From Planctomycetota bacterium (lineage in GTDB: Bacteria > Planctomycetota > UBA1135 > GCA-002686595), in the NCBI GenBank assembly GCA_029259595.1, contig JAJDEW010000168.1, positions 21,921-85,920 on the forward strand: a stretch of 64,000 nt of DNA. The letters are read 5' to 3'. Under the pieces are notes generated by a model. It had not been told where the DNA came from. It did no database searches and saw nothing but the letters and a program-made list of their open reading frames with translations. Below are positions 34,146 to 42,701 of this stretch, in pieces. The translations under genes were made by a program, and so were the position numbers. Positions within the stretch are counted from its first letter, which is position 1, and every line of letters begins with the position of its first letter.

Positions 34146-34802
34146 ATGCAAGAAGGCTCCAACAAGGTGGAACGTATCCGGCACCGCCGGACGTTAAGAC
34201 TACTAGATCAGGTGAGGACGCCGACCGCCTTTGTCCCGGCCCCCGCGACCGACTCAAGGCTCCCCGGTTTCTTGTCGAAGCACGGACCCATGAACCAGGC
34301 CAGAAGGCAGACCCGCACCGACGAGATTCCCCGGCTCGCGCCGGAGGTCCCGACCGCCTTCGTGCCCACCCAGAAGGCCCCTGAGGCCCCCGAGTCCGCC
34401 GTCGAGGCCCGTTCCGACGCCGAGCGCCGTGTGCGCTGGGATCTGGGCTGCCACCTGGTCTGTCGCCTGACGACGCTGCATCCTGAGCGAGCCCTGTCCC
34501 GGGCCTTGGTCCAGCATCTCGCCCAAGAGATGCCGGACATCGAGTTCACCCTCTCCGCCCGGATCCCGACCGACATCATCTGGGTTTGCGGCTACCAGGA
34601 AGGCCATGCCGAGCTCATCGCCGATCTGCGGCGGGAGAACGACGAGGCCTTCATCGTGATCACGGGCCGGGGCGTGCTCGAGACCTGGGAAGACGAGGTG
34701 CTCGCGGCGGGAGCGGACACCGCTTGCGGTTGGCCGATCGCTTACAACCGCCTCAGCCAGATCTTCCACGAGCGCGAGACCGGCTCCGTCAGCAGCACCT
34801 GA
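34146..34802 (+). CDS. Degenerate response-regulator receiver-like protein
   Basis: A 218-residue protein whose last 100 residues follow a CheY-like outline: TDIIWVCGYQEG corresponds to the phospho-acceptor strand, ELIADLRREN to helix 3, AFIVITGRG to the Thr/Ser strand and LAAGADTACGWPI to the GAD..KP ending. The phospho-acceptor Asp is replaced by Cys or absent and the conserved Lys by Trp, so it is probably a non-phosphorylated pseudo-receiver. The N-terminal 95 residues look disordered and contain two PTAFVP copies. The start is uncertain: ATG 34146 has GAGG ten bases upstream, but codons TTA, AGA, CTA and CTA near 34192-34203 are atypical for this genome and ATG 34290 is an alternative. 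Confidence 0.6.
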   Translation: MQEGSNKVERIRHRRTLRLLDQVRTPTAFVPAPATDSRLPGFLSKHGPMNQARRQTRTDEIPRLAPEVPTAFVPTQKAPEAPESAVEARSDAERRVRWDLGCHLVCRLTTLHPERALSRALVQHLAQEMPDIEFTLSARIPTDIIWVCGYQEGHAELIADLRRENDEAFIVITGRGVLETWEDEVLAAGADTACGWPIAYNRLSQIFHERETGSVSST

Positions 34803-34965
34803 AGGGTGCCGATCCGGGGCTCCTCGGGCCCTGCCTCTTGATCGCGGACGGCTTCTCCCGTTAACATGCCGGGCTTCACGCGGGTGCCCGACCCGCCGCG
34901 GACCGCTGCGCGGTCCGGCCGAAGGCTTCGCGCCCGAGCCGGCGCCCTTCCCTTACGGATCTCCG

Positions 34966-35175
34966 ATGGACACCACTCTCCCGCAGCGTCTCCAGAAGTC
35001 GGTTTCCGGATCCTTCCACAAGACGGCGCTTCTGCAGAAGCGCGTCCGGGAGCTGATCCGCGGCGCCGCCCCCTTGATCGAGACGCGTGAACAGGATCCG
35101 ATCAAGATCGCCTTCCTCGAGATGGAGCGCGGTTTGATCGAGCTCATCCCCGAAGAAGAGAAGCCGCTCATCTGA
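34966..35175 (+). CDS. rpoZ: RNA polymerase omega subunit
   Basis: A 69-residue protein. The segment TALLQKRVRELIRGAAPLIE followed by DPIKIAFLEMERGLIELIP matches the conserved helices of omega (residues 20-62), the small subunit that helps beta-prime folding and assembly of RNA polymerase. Size and position of the Arg-Ala-Ala-Pro turn fit RpoZ of divergent phyla. It lies 71 bases upstream of lpxK. The gap before it (34803-34965) contains an 8-bp GC hairpin at 34899-34917. Confidence 0.75.
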   Translation: MDTTLPQRLQKSVSGSFHKTALLQKRVRELIRGAAPLIETREQDPIKIAFLEMERGLIELIPEEEKPLI

Positions 35176-35246
35176 GCCGTTCGAGGACGCCTCTGCGTCC
35201 GGTAGGTCCGCGCAGGCGGAGCGCCGAGGGCGCCCCTTCCGAATCG

Positions 35247-36347
35247 ATGGCTCCCGCACGCCCCGCGTCCCGGCACGATCGGCGGCCCGAGCGTTGGCTC
35301 GCGCGGCGCGGAGGTCGCGTCGAATTCCTGCGCCTACCGGCCTTCCTGTTCGGTGTCGTCGGACGCCTGCGCAACGCCGGCTTCGATCGCGGTTGGCTGC
35401 CGGTCGACCACCTGGAGGTGCCCGTCGTCTCGATCGGCAACCTCACCGCGGGCGGAACGGGCAAGACGCCCTTCGTCGCCTTCCTTGCGCGCGAGCTGGC
35501 GGCGCGCAACTGGCGGCCCGGGATCGTGTCGCGTGGCTTTCGTGCGACGCACTCCGGTGCGAGCGACGAGGGACGGATGCTCGACCTCGAGCTCGGCGAC
35601 ACTCTGCGGATCGAGGACCGGGTCCGCGCCCGCGGCGCGCGCGAGCTGACCGCGCGCGGGGCCGACGTCATCCTGCTCGACGACGGCTTCCAACACCGCC
35701 GCCTCGCGCGCGACCTCGACGTGGTGCTCGTCGACGCGACGCGCCCCTGGGGCCTGCCCGCGCCGGGGGTGCGCGCGCTCTTGCCGCGCGGCCTCATGCG
35801 CGAGCCGCTGGCGTCGCTCGCCCGCGCGGACCTCGCGGTCCTGACGCGCGTCGACCAGGTCGATGCCGAACGGCTCGATGCGCTCGAAGCCGAGCTCGTC
35901 GCGAGCGCGCCCGGACTCGGCGTGCTGCACGCGCGTCACCGCCCGGTCCGCCTCGTCGCCCTCGAGCCCGATGGGCAGGCCGGCGGGACGCACGCGCTCG
36001 AGGCGTTGACGGGGCGCTCCGTCGAGCTGCTGAGTGCGATCGGCAACCCCGAGGGCTTCGAGGCGAGCGTGCGCGGCCTCGGCGCGACGATCGCGCGGCA
36101 CCACGCCTTTCCCGATCACCACGTCTTCACCGCCGACGACCTGAAGGGGGTGGGAGACGAGGCGCGGCCCGTGCTCACGACCGCCAAGGATGCCGTCAAG
36201 CTCACGGGCGTCGCCGGTCTCTGGCGACTCGACGTCGAGCTCGAGCTCGTGCGGGGTGGCGAAGTCCTCGCGGCGCGGCTCGACGCCCTGCGGCCGGGAC
36301 GCGAACGAAGGGAACGTGCGGCACTCCACGGAGGTCTCGTTGGCTGA
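35247..36347 (+). CDS. lpxK: Tetraacyldisaccharide 4'-kinase
   Basis: A 366-residue LpxK, which adds the 4'-phosphate to lipid A on the inner face of the cytoplasmic membrane. The P-loop is in SIGNLTAGGTGKTPFVAFLA (about residues 61-80). Further family blocks are RPGIVSRGFRAT, DVILLDDGFQHRRLARDLDV and LLPRGLMREPLASL, then SAIGNPEGFEASVRGLG and TTAKDAVKL near the end. The N-terminal hydrophobic segment is modest (LRLPAFLFGVVGRLRN). The stop overlaps the TTG start of the acyltransferase by eight bases. Together with hldD/hldE this implies a lipid A/heptose LPS. Confidence 0.93.
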   Translation: MAPARPASRHDRRPERWLARRGGRVEFLRLPAFLFGVVGRLRNAGFDRGWLPVDHLEVPVVSIGNLTAGGTGKTPFVAFLARELAARNWRPGIVSRGFRATHSGASDEGRMLDLELGDTLRIEDRVRARGARELTARGADVILLDDGFQHRRLARDLDVVLVDATRPWGLPAPGVRALLPRGLMREPLASLARADLAVLTRVDQVDAERLDALEAELVASAPGLGVLHARHRPVRLVALEPDGQAGGTHALEALTGRSVELLSAIGNPEGFEASVRGLGATIARHHAFPDHHVFTADDLKGVGDEARPVLTTAKDAVKLTGVAGLWRLDVELELVRGGEVLAARLDALRPGRERRERAALHGGLVG

Positions 36348-37395
36348 GCCGAACGAGCCCTGGCCCGTCCCCTGGCAGCCGGTCCACGGACCCGAGAAGG
36401 GACTCCTCCGCCGCTTCGAGGCCTTCCTGTTGCGCGCGACGCTCGCGTGCGCGACGCGACTCGGGGACGGCTTGCTCGAGCGCTTCTACGCGTTGCTCGC
36501 ACGCGTCGCGGTCCATGTCGATCGACGTCACACCGCGGCGGCGCGGACCTTCTTGGTGCAGGCGCTGGGTGAGCTGCCCGAGCGCGAGCTGTCCGAGCGC
36601 GTGCGCGCGAGCTACCGCCACCTCTTCCGTGTCGTGGTCGACTCCGAACGACTCCTGCGGGTGCCCGCCGAGCGTCTGCTCGAGCACTTCGAGGTGCGCT
36701 GGACGGACGACGCGCGTCGCTGGGCCGCCTGGGAGGGCGGGCGTGTCTCGGTCAGCGCCCACATCGGACAGTGGGAGGCTTCGTCGGTGCTGCTCCCGCT
36801 CTTGGGCGTGGGGCCGGTGTACGCCGTTGCCAAGCCGGCGAAGAACTTCTACGTGTCGCGCGACATGCAGGCGAGCCGCGAGCGGCGGGGCATGCGCGTC
36901 CTGCCGCGGCGCGGTGCCATGCAGGATGCACCGCGGGTCCTGGAAGCGGGCGGGACGATCGGGCTCCTGCTCGACCAGCGCGCCCGCAAGAAGCCGGTGC
37001 TCGCGCCCTTCTTCGGCCGCCCGGCCCGCTGCGACCGCTCGTCCGCCGTGCTGCTGAGGCGCTGGAAGGTGCCGGTGGCGATCTTCGCCTGCTACCTGCG
37101 GGAGAAGCCGCTGACCTACGTCCTCGAGTTCCACGACGTGATCTGGCCCGCCGAGATCGAGGGCGAAGCCCCCGAGGCGATCGTGGGGCGCGTGAACCGG
37201 GCCATGGAGGCCTCCATTCTCCGGCATCCCGAGCAGTATTTTTGGCTCCACGACCGATACAAGGACACGCCCTTGCCGAACGACGCTTCGGCCTCCGCCG
37301 ATGAGGATCCCGAGCCCTCCGAGCCGCAAGTGCGCGGGGGAGCGGGCAACGGGAGCGGGCAGTCGGTATCGTCTGGACACGCGGAGCAACCATGA
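36340..37395 (+). CDS. lpxL: LpxL-family lipid A acyltransferase
   Basis: A 351-residue member of the LpxL/HtrB acyltransferase family, which adds secondary acyl chains to Kdo-lipid A. The catalytic HxxxxE motif is seen in SAHIGQWEASSVLLP; PAKNFYVSRDMQASRERRG and EAGGTIGLLLDQRARK are the family's substrate-site blocks, and PEQYFWLHDRYKD its usual ending. Start TTG 36340 has GGAGG at a spacing of five and overlaps lpxK. A charged tail of about 30 residues is variable. The stop overlaps hldD by ATGA. The exact position acylated cannot be told. Confidence 0.88.
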   Translation: MAEPNEPWPVPWQPVHGPEKGLLRRFEAFLLRATLACATRLGDGLLERFYALLARVAVHVDRRHTAAARTFLVQALGELPERELSERVRASYRHLFRVVVDSERLLRVPAERLLEHFEVRWTDDARRWAAWEGGRVSVSAHIGQWEASSVLLPLLGVGPVYAVAKPAKNFYVSRDMQASRERRGMRVLPRRGAMQDAPRVLEAGGTIGLLLDQRARKKPVLAPFFGRPARCDRSSAVLLRRWKVPVAIFACYLREKPLTYVLEFHDVIWPAEIEGEAPEAIVGRVNRAMEASILRHPEQYFWLHDRYKDTPLPNDASASADEDPEPSEPQVRGGAGNGSGQSVSSGHAEQP

Positions 37396-38342
37396 TCATC
37401 GTCACGGGAGGAGCCGGATTCATCGGAAGCAACCTCGTGCGCGGCCTGAACGCGCGCGGGTTCGACGACATTCTCGTCGTCGACGATCTCGAGGACGGCG
37501 ACAAGCACCGCAACCTGAACGCGGCCGCCTTCCGCGACCTGGTCGATTACCGCGACTTCCTCGCGCGCGACCCGGACTTCACCAACGTCGACGCCGTGTT
37601 CCATCAGGGCGCGTGCTCGGACACGATGGAGCAGGACGGTCGCAAGATGCTGCGCGTCAACTACGAGTACTCGAAGGAGCTGCTCGACCGCGCGGTCGGT
37701 CGCTGCCCGTTCCTCTACGCCTCGTCGGCCTCCGTTTACGGCGATGGCAAGCGCGGCTTCCGCGAAGAATCGAGCTGCGAGTTTCCGCTCAACGTCTACG
37801 CCTTCTCGAAGTTCCTGTTCGACCGCCACGTGCGGCGTGTGCTGCCGACCGCCAACACCCAGATCGTCGGCCTGCGCTACTTCAACGTCTTCGGTCCCCA
37901 GGAGAATCACAAGGGGCGCATGGCGTCCGTCGTTCCGAAGTTCCACGAGCAGCTGCAGAGCGGTGGAACGCTCCAGGTGTTCGAGGGCAGCGACGACTTC
38001 CGACGCGACTTCGTCTGGATCGACGACGTCGTGGACGTGAACCTCTGGTTCCACGAGCACCCTGAGCGCAGCGGGATCTTCAACTGCGGCTCCGGCCGAG
38101 CCGAGAGCTTCCTCGCGCTCGCACGGTACGTCGCCGGGCACTACGAGGGCGCTCGGATCACCGAGGTGCCCTTTCCCGATGCCCTGCGCGGAAAGTACCA
38201 GGCCTTCACCCAGGCCGATCTCTCGCTCCTGCGGGCGGCAGGCTACGAGAACGAGTTCACATCGCTCGAAGATGCCGTCGCTTCCTACGTCGCCCTCTTG
38301 AAGGAAACGGGCGGCATTCACACCGAACCGGCGCAATCATGA
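37392..38342 (+). CDS. hldD: ADP-L-glycero-D-manno-heptose 6-epimerase
   Basis: A 316-residue short-chain epimerase making ADP-L-glycero-D-manno-heptose for the LPS core. The NADP-binding GGAGFIGSN begins at residue 6, and DDLEDGDKHRNLN and FHQGACSDTMEQDG are HldD-specific blocks. The catalytic YxxxK is in NVYAFSKFLFD, and LRYFNVFGPQENHKGRMASV and FRRDFVWIDDVVDVNLWF are family signatures. Length is normal. ATGA overlaps join it to lpxL upstream and hldE downstream. Confidence 0.95.
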   Translation: MIIVTGGAGFIGSNLVRGLNARGFDDILVVDDLEDGDKHRNLNAAAFRDLVDYRDFLARDPDFTNVDAVFHQGACSDTMEQDGRKMLRVNYEYSKELLDRAVGRCPFLYASSASVYGDGKRGFREESSCEFPLNVYAFSKFLFDRHVRRVLPTANTQIVGLRYFNVFGPQENHKGRMASVVPKFHEQLQSGGTLQVFEGSDDFRRDFVWIDDVVDVNLWFHEHPERSGIFNCGSGRAESFLALARYVAGHYEGARITEVPFPDALRGKYQAFTQADLSLLRAAGYENEFTSLEDAVASYVALLKETGGIHTEPAQS

Positions 38343-39817
38343 ACGATCGGGAGCTCCTGCGGACGCTCGCGGATCTCGCTCGGCCCCGCATCTTGATCGT
38401 GGGTGACCTGATCCTCGATCGCTACGTGGCGGGTGACGTCGGGCGCATCTCGCCCGAGGCACCGATCCCGGTCTTGAACGCGCGCCACGTCGAGGAGCGC
38501 CTCGGTGGGGCCGGCAACGTGGCGGTCAACCTGCGCGCGATGGAGGCCGATGTGGAGGTCATCGGAGTCGTCGGGCGGGACGAGCGCGGCGAGCGCTTCC
38601 TCGGGATGCTCGCGTCAATCGGCGTGGACACGTCGAAGTCGGTCGTCTGCGAAGGACGACCGACGACGCAGAAGACGCGCCTCACCAGCGGGGGTCAGCA
38701 GATGATCCGCATCGACTGGGAGGAGGCGGCGCCGATTCCGCAGGCGATCGTGGACGAGATCGCGGCGGCTCTGCCCGGGCGCATCGCCGCGGCTCGCGCG
38801 GTCGTCCTGTCGGACTACGGCAAGGGCGTCCTGACGCCGGCGATCCTGAAGATGGCGATCGAGGCCGCTCGCGCGGCGGGCGTCCCGGTCCTGGTCGATC
38901 CGAAGGGCAACGACTACCGCCGCTACCACGGCGCGACCTTGCTCACGCCGAACAAGAAGGAGGCCGAGGAGGCGCTCGGCCGCAAGCTCTCCCAGCTGGC
39001 CGACGTGCCCGCGGCGGTCGCCGAGCTGATCGAGCTCGCCGGGCTCGCGGCCGCGGTCGTGACCCTGGGACCGGATGGGATGTACTTTCGCTCCGACGAC
39101 GATCGCATCGGCGCCTGCGAAGGGCGCGTGCCCGCGATGGCGCGCGCGGTCTTCGACGTCACGGGCGCGGGCGACACGGTGATCTCGCACCTTGCCCTAG
39201 GGCTCGCCGCCGGGGTGGGGCTCGAGACCGCGGTCCATCTCGCGAACCGCGCGGCCGGCATCGTGGTCGGACGTCGTGGAGCGGCGTCGGTGACGCGCGA
39301 CGAGCTGCGTGCGGCGCTCGGAGAACGCCGTGATGGCTCGGGGCACGTGCTCGAGCGCGACGAATTGCCCGCGTTGCTGGCGGAATGGCGTGCGGAAGGC
39401 AAGCGCGTGGTCTTCACGAACGGCTGCTTCGACATCCTGCACGCCGGGCATGTCGACTACCTGCGCACGGCCCGTTCGCGCGGCGACGTGTTGATCGTGG
39501 GGGTGAATGACGATGCGAGCATTCGCCGTCTAAAAGGCGAGGAGCGTCCCTTCAATCCGCTCGCCGATCGCATGACCGTCCTGGCCGCGCTCGAAATGGT
39601 GGATGCGGTCGTTCCGTTCGCCGAGGACACACCGCTGGAGATCGTGCGCGCGATCACTCCGGACGTGCTCGTGAAGGGGCAAGACTGGGAGGGCAAGGGC
39701 GTCGTCGGCCGAGAGTGGGTCGAGAAGCACGGCGGGGAAGTCTTCTTGGCGCCGCTCCTACCGGGGCGTTCGACGACCGGCATCGCAGAACGCGTCAAGC
39801 GCGCTACGCACGGCTGA
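38339..39817 (+). CDS. hldE: Bifunctional heptose 7-phosphate kinase / heptose 1-phosphate adenylyltransferase
   Basis: A 492-residue HldE. The N-terminal ribokinase-type domain (1-330) shows LIVGDLILDRYVAGDVGRIS, EERLGGAGNVAVNL, and the catalytic DVTGAGDTVISHLALGLA. The C-terminal nucleotidyltransferase domain begins at about residue 350 with FTNGCFDILHAGHVDYL (HxGH) and includes GVNDDASIRRLKG and DVLVKGQDW. It makes ADP-D-glycero-D-manno-heptose, the substrate of HldD. Both domains look complete. It ends the coupled lpxK-lpxL-hldD-hldE run and converges on sixA 79 bases away. Confidence 0.96.
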   Translation: MNDRELLRTLADLARPRILIVGDLILDRYVAGDVGRISPEAPIPVLNARHVEERLGGAGNVAVNLRAMEADVEVIGVVGRDERGERFLGMLASIGVDTSKSVVCEGRPTTQKTRLTSGGQQMIRIDWEEAAPIPQAIVDEIAAALPGRIAAARAVVLSDYGKGVLTPAILKMAIEAARAAGVPVLVDPKGNDYRRYHGATLLTPNKKEAEEALGRKLSQLADVPAAVAELIELAGLAAAVVTLGPDGMYFRSDDDRIGACEGRVPAMARAVFDVTGAGDTVISHLALGLAAGVGLETAVHLANRAAGIVVGRRGAASVTRDELRAALGERRDGSGHVLERDELPALLAEWRAEGKRVVFTNGCFDILHAGHVDYLRTARSRGDVLIVGVNDDASIRRLKGEERPFNPLADRMTVLAALEMVDAVVPFAEDTPLEIVRAITPDVLVKGQDWEGKGVVGREWVEKHGGEVFLAPLLPGRSTTGIAERVKRATHG

Positions 39818-39896
39818 AGGGAGCAGGGGCAAGTCCCGAGCTGCGGCCGCTCGGACCCGGCCGACGAACAGGACACGCCGCGGCGTTCCAGAGCGT

Positions 39897-40433
39897 TCAG
39901 CCGGAGGCGCCACCGGAACCGGGCAGCAGCCGCGGCGGTTGGAGCCAACGCAGGATTCCGCAGCCGGCGCGCAGGTCGCGCCAGTGCTCGATCGGGACGT
40001 CCACCCGTGCCATCGTCGCCGTTGGAAAGGCCGGCGGCACGCCTCCGGTGAGACGGGCAACCCAGTTCGAAAGCGTCGGTTGGTGCCCGACGACGACCAG
40101 GCCATGGACCGAGGCGGGCAGTTCGAACACGAGCTGGAAGAGCTCGGCCGCGCCGGCCTCGTAGATCGCGCGCAACTCGCGGATCTCGCAATTCCAGCCG
40201 CCCGCTTCGGCCGCCAGGCGCGCGGTGGTCGCGGCGCGGGTCGCCGTCGAGGTCAGGACCAGGTCCGGCAGCTGCCCGCTCTCCGCGAGGTAGCGGCCCA
40301 TGCGCCGGGCGTCGACGAGGCCACGCTTTGCGAGCTTGCGCTCGTGGTCCGGGCCGAGCGCATTCAGCTCGGCCTTGCCGTGGCGAAAGGGAATGACAAA
40401 ACGCGAGACGTCATCCATTCCGGTGTGTTCCAT
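39897..40433 (-). CDS. sixA: SixA-type histidine phosphatase
   Basis: A 178-residue histidine-phosphatase-superfamily protein of the SixA branch. The catalytic His is in IPFRHGKAEL near the N-terminus, with ERKLAKRGLVDARRMGRYLA and VLTSTATRAATTARLAA following; the second catalytic His is in LVVVGHQPTLSNWVARLTG. SixA dephosphorylates phosphohistidine on HPt or PTS-type proteins. ATG 40433 overlaps the CYTH gene by 23 bases; ATG 40418 is a closer alternative. SixA beside CYTH is a recurring pair in bacteria. Confidence 0.85.
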   Translation of the reverse strand: MEHTGMDDVSRFVIPFRHGKAELNALGPDHERKLAKRGLVDARRMGRYLAESGQLPDLVLTSTATRAATTARLAAEAGGWNCEIRELRAIYEAGAAELFQLVFELPASVHGLVVVGHQPTLSNWVARLTGGVPPAFPTATMARVDVPIEHWRDLRAGCGILRWLQPPRLLPGSGGASG

Positions 40434-41085
40434 CCGCCAAGGAAAAGAAGCGCTTGGCCTTGCTCTCCGCGGTCGACCAGACGATGCCAGCTTCGGCGAA
40501 GAGCGCGCGGAGTGCCGCTCCAGCTGCCTCGACGTGTTCGTCCTGTGCGAGCTCGACTTCGATCTCGAAGTCCGTTCGACCGGGAAAGGTCGTGCGGTCC
40601 AGCTCGAAGACGAGCGGCTCGTCGATGGAGGAGCCCGCGAGGCTGACCGGGCCGAGCCGGCGGCGCGCATTCTCGAACAGGCCGACGTGGATCAGGGGAC
40701 GGTCCTCCCTGGCGCACCGGGCCGCCTCGAGCAGCGAGGAGGCCGGGTGTTCGGCGCCGAGCAATTCCAGCGGCGACTCCGTTTGCTCCAGGATGGCACG
40801 GGCGGTCGAAGCGTCGACCTCGACCGCGAGCTCGGTCCTGCGCGTGAGCTCACCGGATTCGTGTGATGAACCCTTCGCGGTGAGGGTGAAGTGGCCCTCC
40901 TCGTCGCGTAGACGCAGCGAGACGCCGGCTTCGCGCAGGGTGTGTGCGGCGGTATCGAAGAAGTGGTTCGTCTGGTACACGGGCGACGGGAGTGGGCCGT
41001 CGCTGCCGAGCGCCCGCGCGAGGGCGAGGAAGTCTTCCTCGCCGCTGACCTTGAACTTGAACTCGATCTCTTGGCTGCGCGCCAT
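40411..41085 (-). CDS. CYTH domain protein (class IV adenylate cyclase/triphosphatase-like)
   Basis: A 224-residue CYTH protein. The ExExK motif is present at the N-terminus (EIEFKFKV), followed by QTNHFFDTAAHTLREAG, SLRLRDEEGHFTLTAKG and RTELAVEV, the alternating charged strands of the triphosphate tunnel. Later FELDRTTFPGRTDFEIEVEL completes it. CYTH enzymes hydrolyse triphosphate, thiamine triphosphate or make cAMP; without a CHAD domain the substrate here is open. The neighbouring overlapping SixA gene suggests linked phosphate chemistry. Confidence 0.85.
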   Translation of the reverse strand: MARSQEIEFKFKVSGEEDFLALARALGSDGPLPSPVYQTNHFFDTAAHTLREAGVSLRLRDEEGHFTLTAKGSSHESGELTRRTELAVEVDASTARAILEQTESPLELLGAEHPASSLLEAARCAREDRPLIHVGLFENARRRLGPVSLAGSSIDEPLVFELDRTTFPGRTDFEIEVELAQDEHVEAAGAALRALFAEAGIVWSTAESKAKRFFSLADGTHRNG

Positions 41086-41486
41086 GTGCAGGTCAGGGAG
41101 TCACGCGGCCGTTTCCGCGTCCGACGTCCCGCTTCCCATGGCATCCAGCATCTTGCGATCGGCCTTCCGAAGCAAGGGGCTCTTGCCATCCGGCTTCATT
41201 CGCTCCCGAATCTCCTTCCAGGGTCTCCGGTGCCGGTGCCATGACGACGTCCTCGATCGCGGGGATGCGCCCAAGAACCTTGCCGCGAGCGGAGGCCGAC
41301 GCCCAGGCACCCGAAACCGGTTCTCCACTTGTTCCGCGCTACACCAGCGAAAGTCCGATTGAGTCTCCCGAAAGGACACGCGAGGTTTCGCTCGCGGGCG
41401 AGGATGGAGACGATTCGCGAACCCCGCGCGCTCCCGCGCGTCTGACCGAGAGGGGTTCACCGCGTGTGCTTCCCAGGATGAAGAGC
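41086..41486. other. Intergenic stretch without a supported gene
   Basis: This 400-base divergent region separates the CYTH gene from the nuclease gene. On the minus strand a 32-codon frame (41101-41199, beginning MKPDGKSPLLRKADRKMLDA) lies 15 bases upstream of the CYTH start with a GGGAG before its ATG; it could be a tiny gene, but composition is all the support it has. Nothing else convincing is seen. The promoters of both neighbours must lie here or nearby. Confidence 0.4.
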
Positions 41487-42533
41487 ATGACTTCCCTTCC
41501 TACCCTCCTCCTCGCGTCGGCCCTCTGGGTCGCAACGGGTGCTCAGCCGAACGTGGGCTCCCAGGACGCCGCTCGCGGCCTGGTCGAGGCGGCGGTGGCA
41601 CGCTCGCGGCAGGTTCCCGGCTCCATTCCTTCGCGCCTCGTGACCGTGACACGCGTGATCGACGGCGACACGATCCATGTCGAGCGGGACGGAAGGACCG
41701 AAAAGCTGAGGCTGCTCTCGGTGGATACGGAGGAGAAGATCACGGGTCGGCCCGTGCATTCTCCGAGCAAGCCGGAGACCGTCTTCGGGCAGGAATCGGC
41801 GCTCTGGGCCCAGGCCTTCTTTCGCGAGCTCGGCGAGCCGGCGCGTGTCGGGCTGCGCTTTCCGCACGATCGTGAAGAGCGCGACGTCTACGGACGCCTC
41901 CTTTGTCACGTCATCCTGCCGGATGGTCGGGACTTCAATCTCCTGCTGGTCGAGCTCGGGTTCAGTCCCTACTTCAACAAGTACGGCAACAGCAGGATCG
42001 CGCATGCCGCCTTCGTCGAGGCCCAGGAGCACGCCCGCGCGGAAGCCCTCGGGATCTGGGACCCCGCCACGAACCTCGCCCGCGCGGGTGCGACTTCGGC
42101 CAAGCGTCCTTATTCCCGCCTGTTGCCCTGGTGGAACGCGCGTGCGGAGGCGATCGAAGCCTTCCGTCGGGCCAAGGAGAACGACCCGGAGTCGATCTAC
42201 TCGAGCGAAGACGCGGACGGACTCGCCGCGGCCGTGCAGCGCGCGGACCAGGTCGAGGTCTTCGGAACTCTCTTTCGGTTGCACGATGAAGACGACGGAT
42301 CCCTGACGGCGGAGTTCCGTGCCACGGATCCCGAACGGTCCTTCCGTGTCGTTCTGCCGGCCGGGAGCCGGACGGGGGAATTCGAAGCCCGGCTGCGCAC
42401 GAGCATGGACGAGTTCCGCCAGAACCACTGGATCGTGCGCGGCAAGCTCACGCGGGGTCCGCGTGGCCCGCGAATGAGCGCTGTGCCCGCGCGCTGGCGG
42501 CTGGCCGGGACCGAAGTCGACGGCGCACGCTGA
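41487..42533 (+). CDS. Secreted thermonuclease-like (SNase) protein
   Basis: A 348-residue exported protein with signal peptide (SLPTLLLASALWVATGA) and a staphylococcal-nuclease-like domain at about 45-200. Key segments are VTRVIDGDTIHVERDG, LRLLSVDTEEKI (Arg and Glu of the active site), then EERDVYGRLLCHVILPDG (second Arg) and LVELGFSPYFNKYG. The C-terminal 140 residues form another domain, OB-like from DQVEVFGTLFRL to NHWIVRGKLTRG. Start ATG 41487 has AGGA eight bases upstream; ATG 41478 is possible. It probably degrades extracellular nucleic acid or processes envelope-associated DNA. Confidence 0.85.
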   Translation: MTSLPTLLLASALWVATGAQPNVGSQDAARGLVEAAVARSRQVPGSIPSRLVTVTRVIDGDTIHVERDGRTEKLRLLSVDTEEKITGRPVHSPSKPETVFGQESALWAQAFFRELGEPARVGLRFPHDREERDVYGRLLCHVILPDGRDFNLLLVELGFSPYFNKYGNSRIAHAAFVEAQEHARAEALGIWDPATNLARAGATSAKRPYSRLLPWWNARAEAIEAFRRAKENDPESIYSSEDADGLAAAVQRADQVEVFGTLFRLHDEDDGSLTAEFRATDPERSFRVVLPAGSRTGEFEARLRTSMDEFRQNHWIVRGKLTRGPRGPRMSAVPARWRLAGTEVDGAR

Positions 42534-42547
42534 GCGGGCCGCCGCTC
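42532..42547 (+). terminator. Possible short terminator hairpin after the nuclease gene
   Basis: GAGCGG (42532-42537) and CCGCTC (42542-42547) pair around a four-base loop at the stop codon, followed by GTACCTGGTTTT. The stem is short, so confidence is low. Confidence 0.4.
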
Positions 42548-42701
42548 GTACCTGGTTTTGCACCCCCGAAATCAGGGATTGCCGCGACTTGACGAACTGC
42601 GGCACGGGTGTTTACTCCAGGGTCGTCGGGCGTTCGTTGTCCGTGCCCGCTTGCGATTCTCGGAAGTGGCGGGGCGCCCCTTGCTCCTCGGGAGTCCAGC
42701 C

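Noticed and set aside
34899..34917. 8-bp GC hairpin upstream of rpoZ as a terminator of the preceding gene
   Set aside because: There is no U-run and it lies 97 bases from the stop. In GC-rich intergenic DNA such stems occur by chance.
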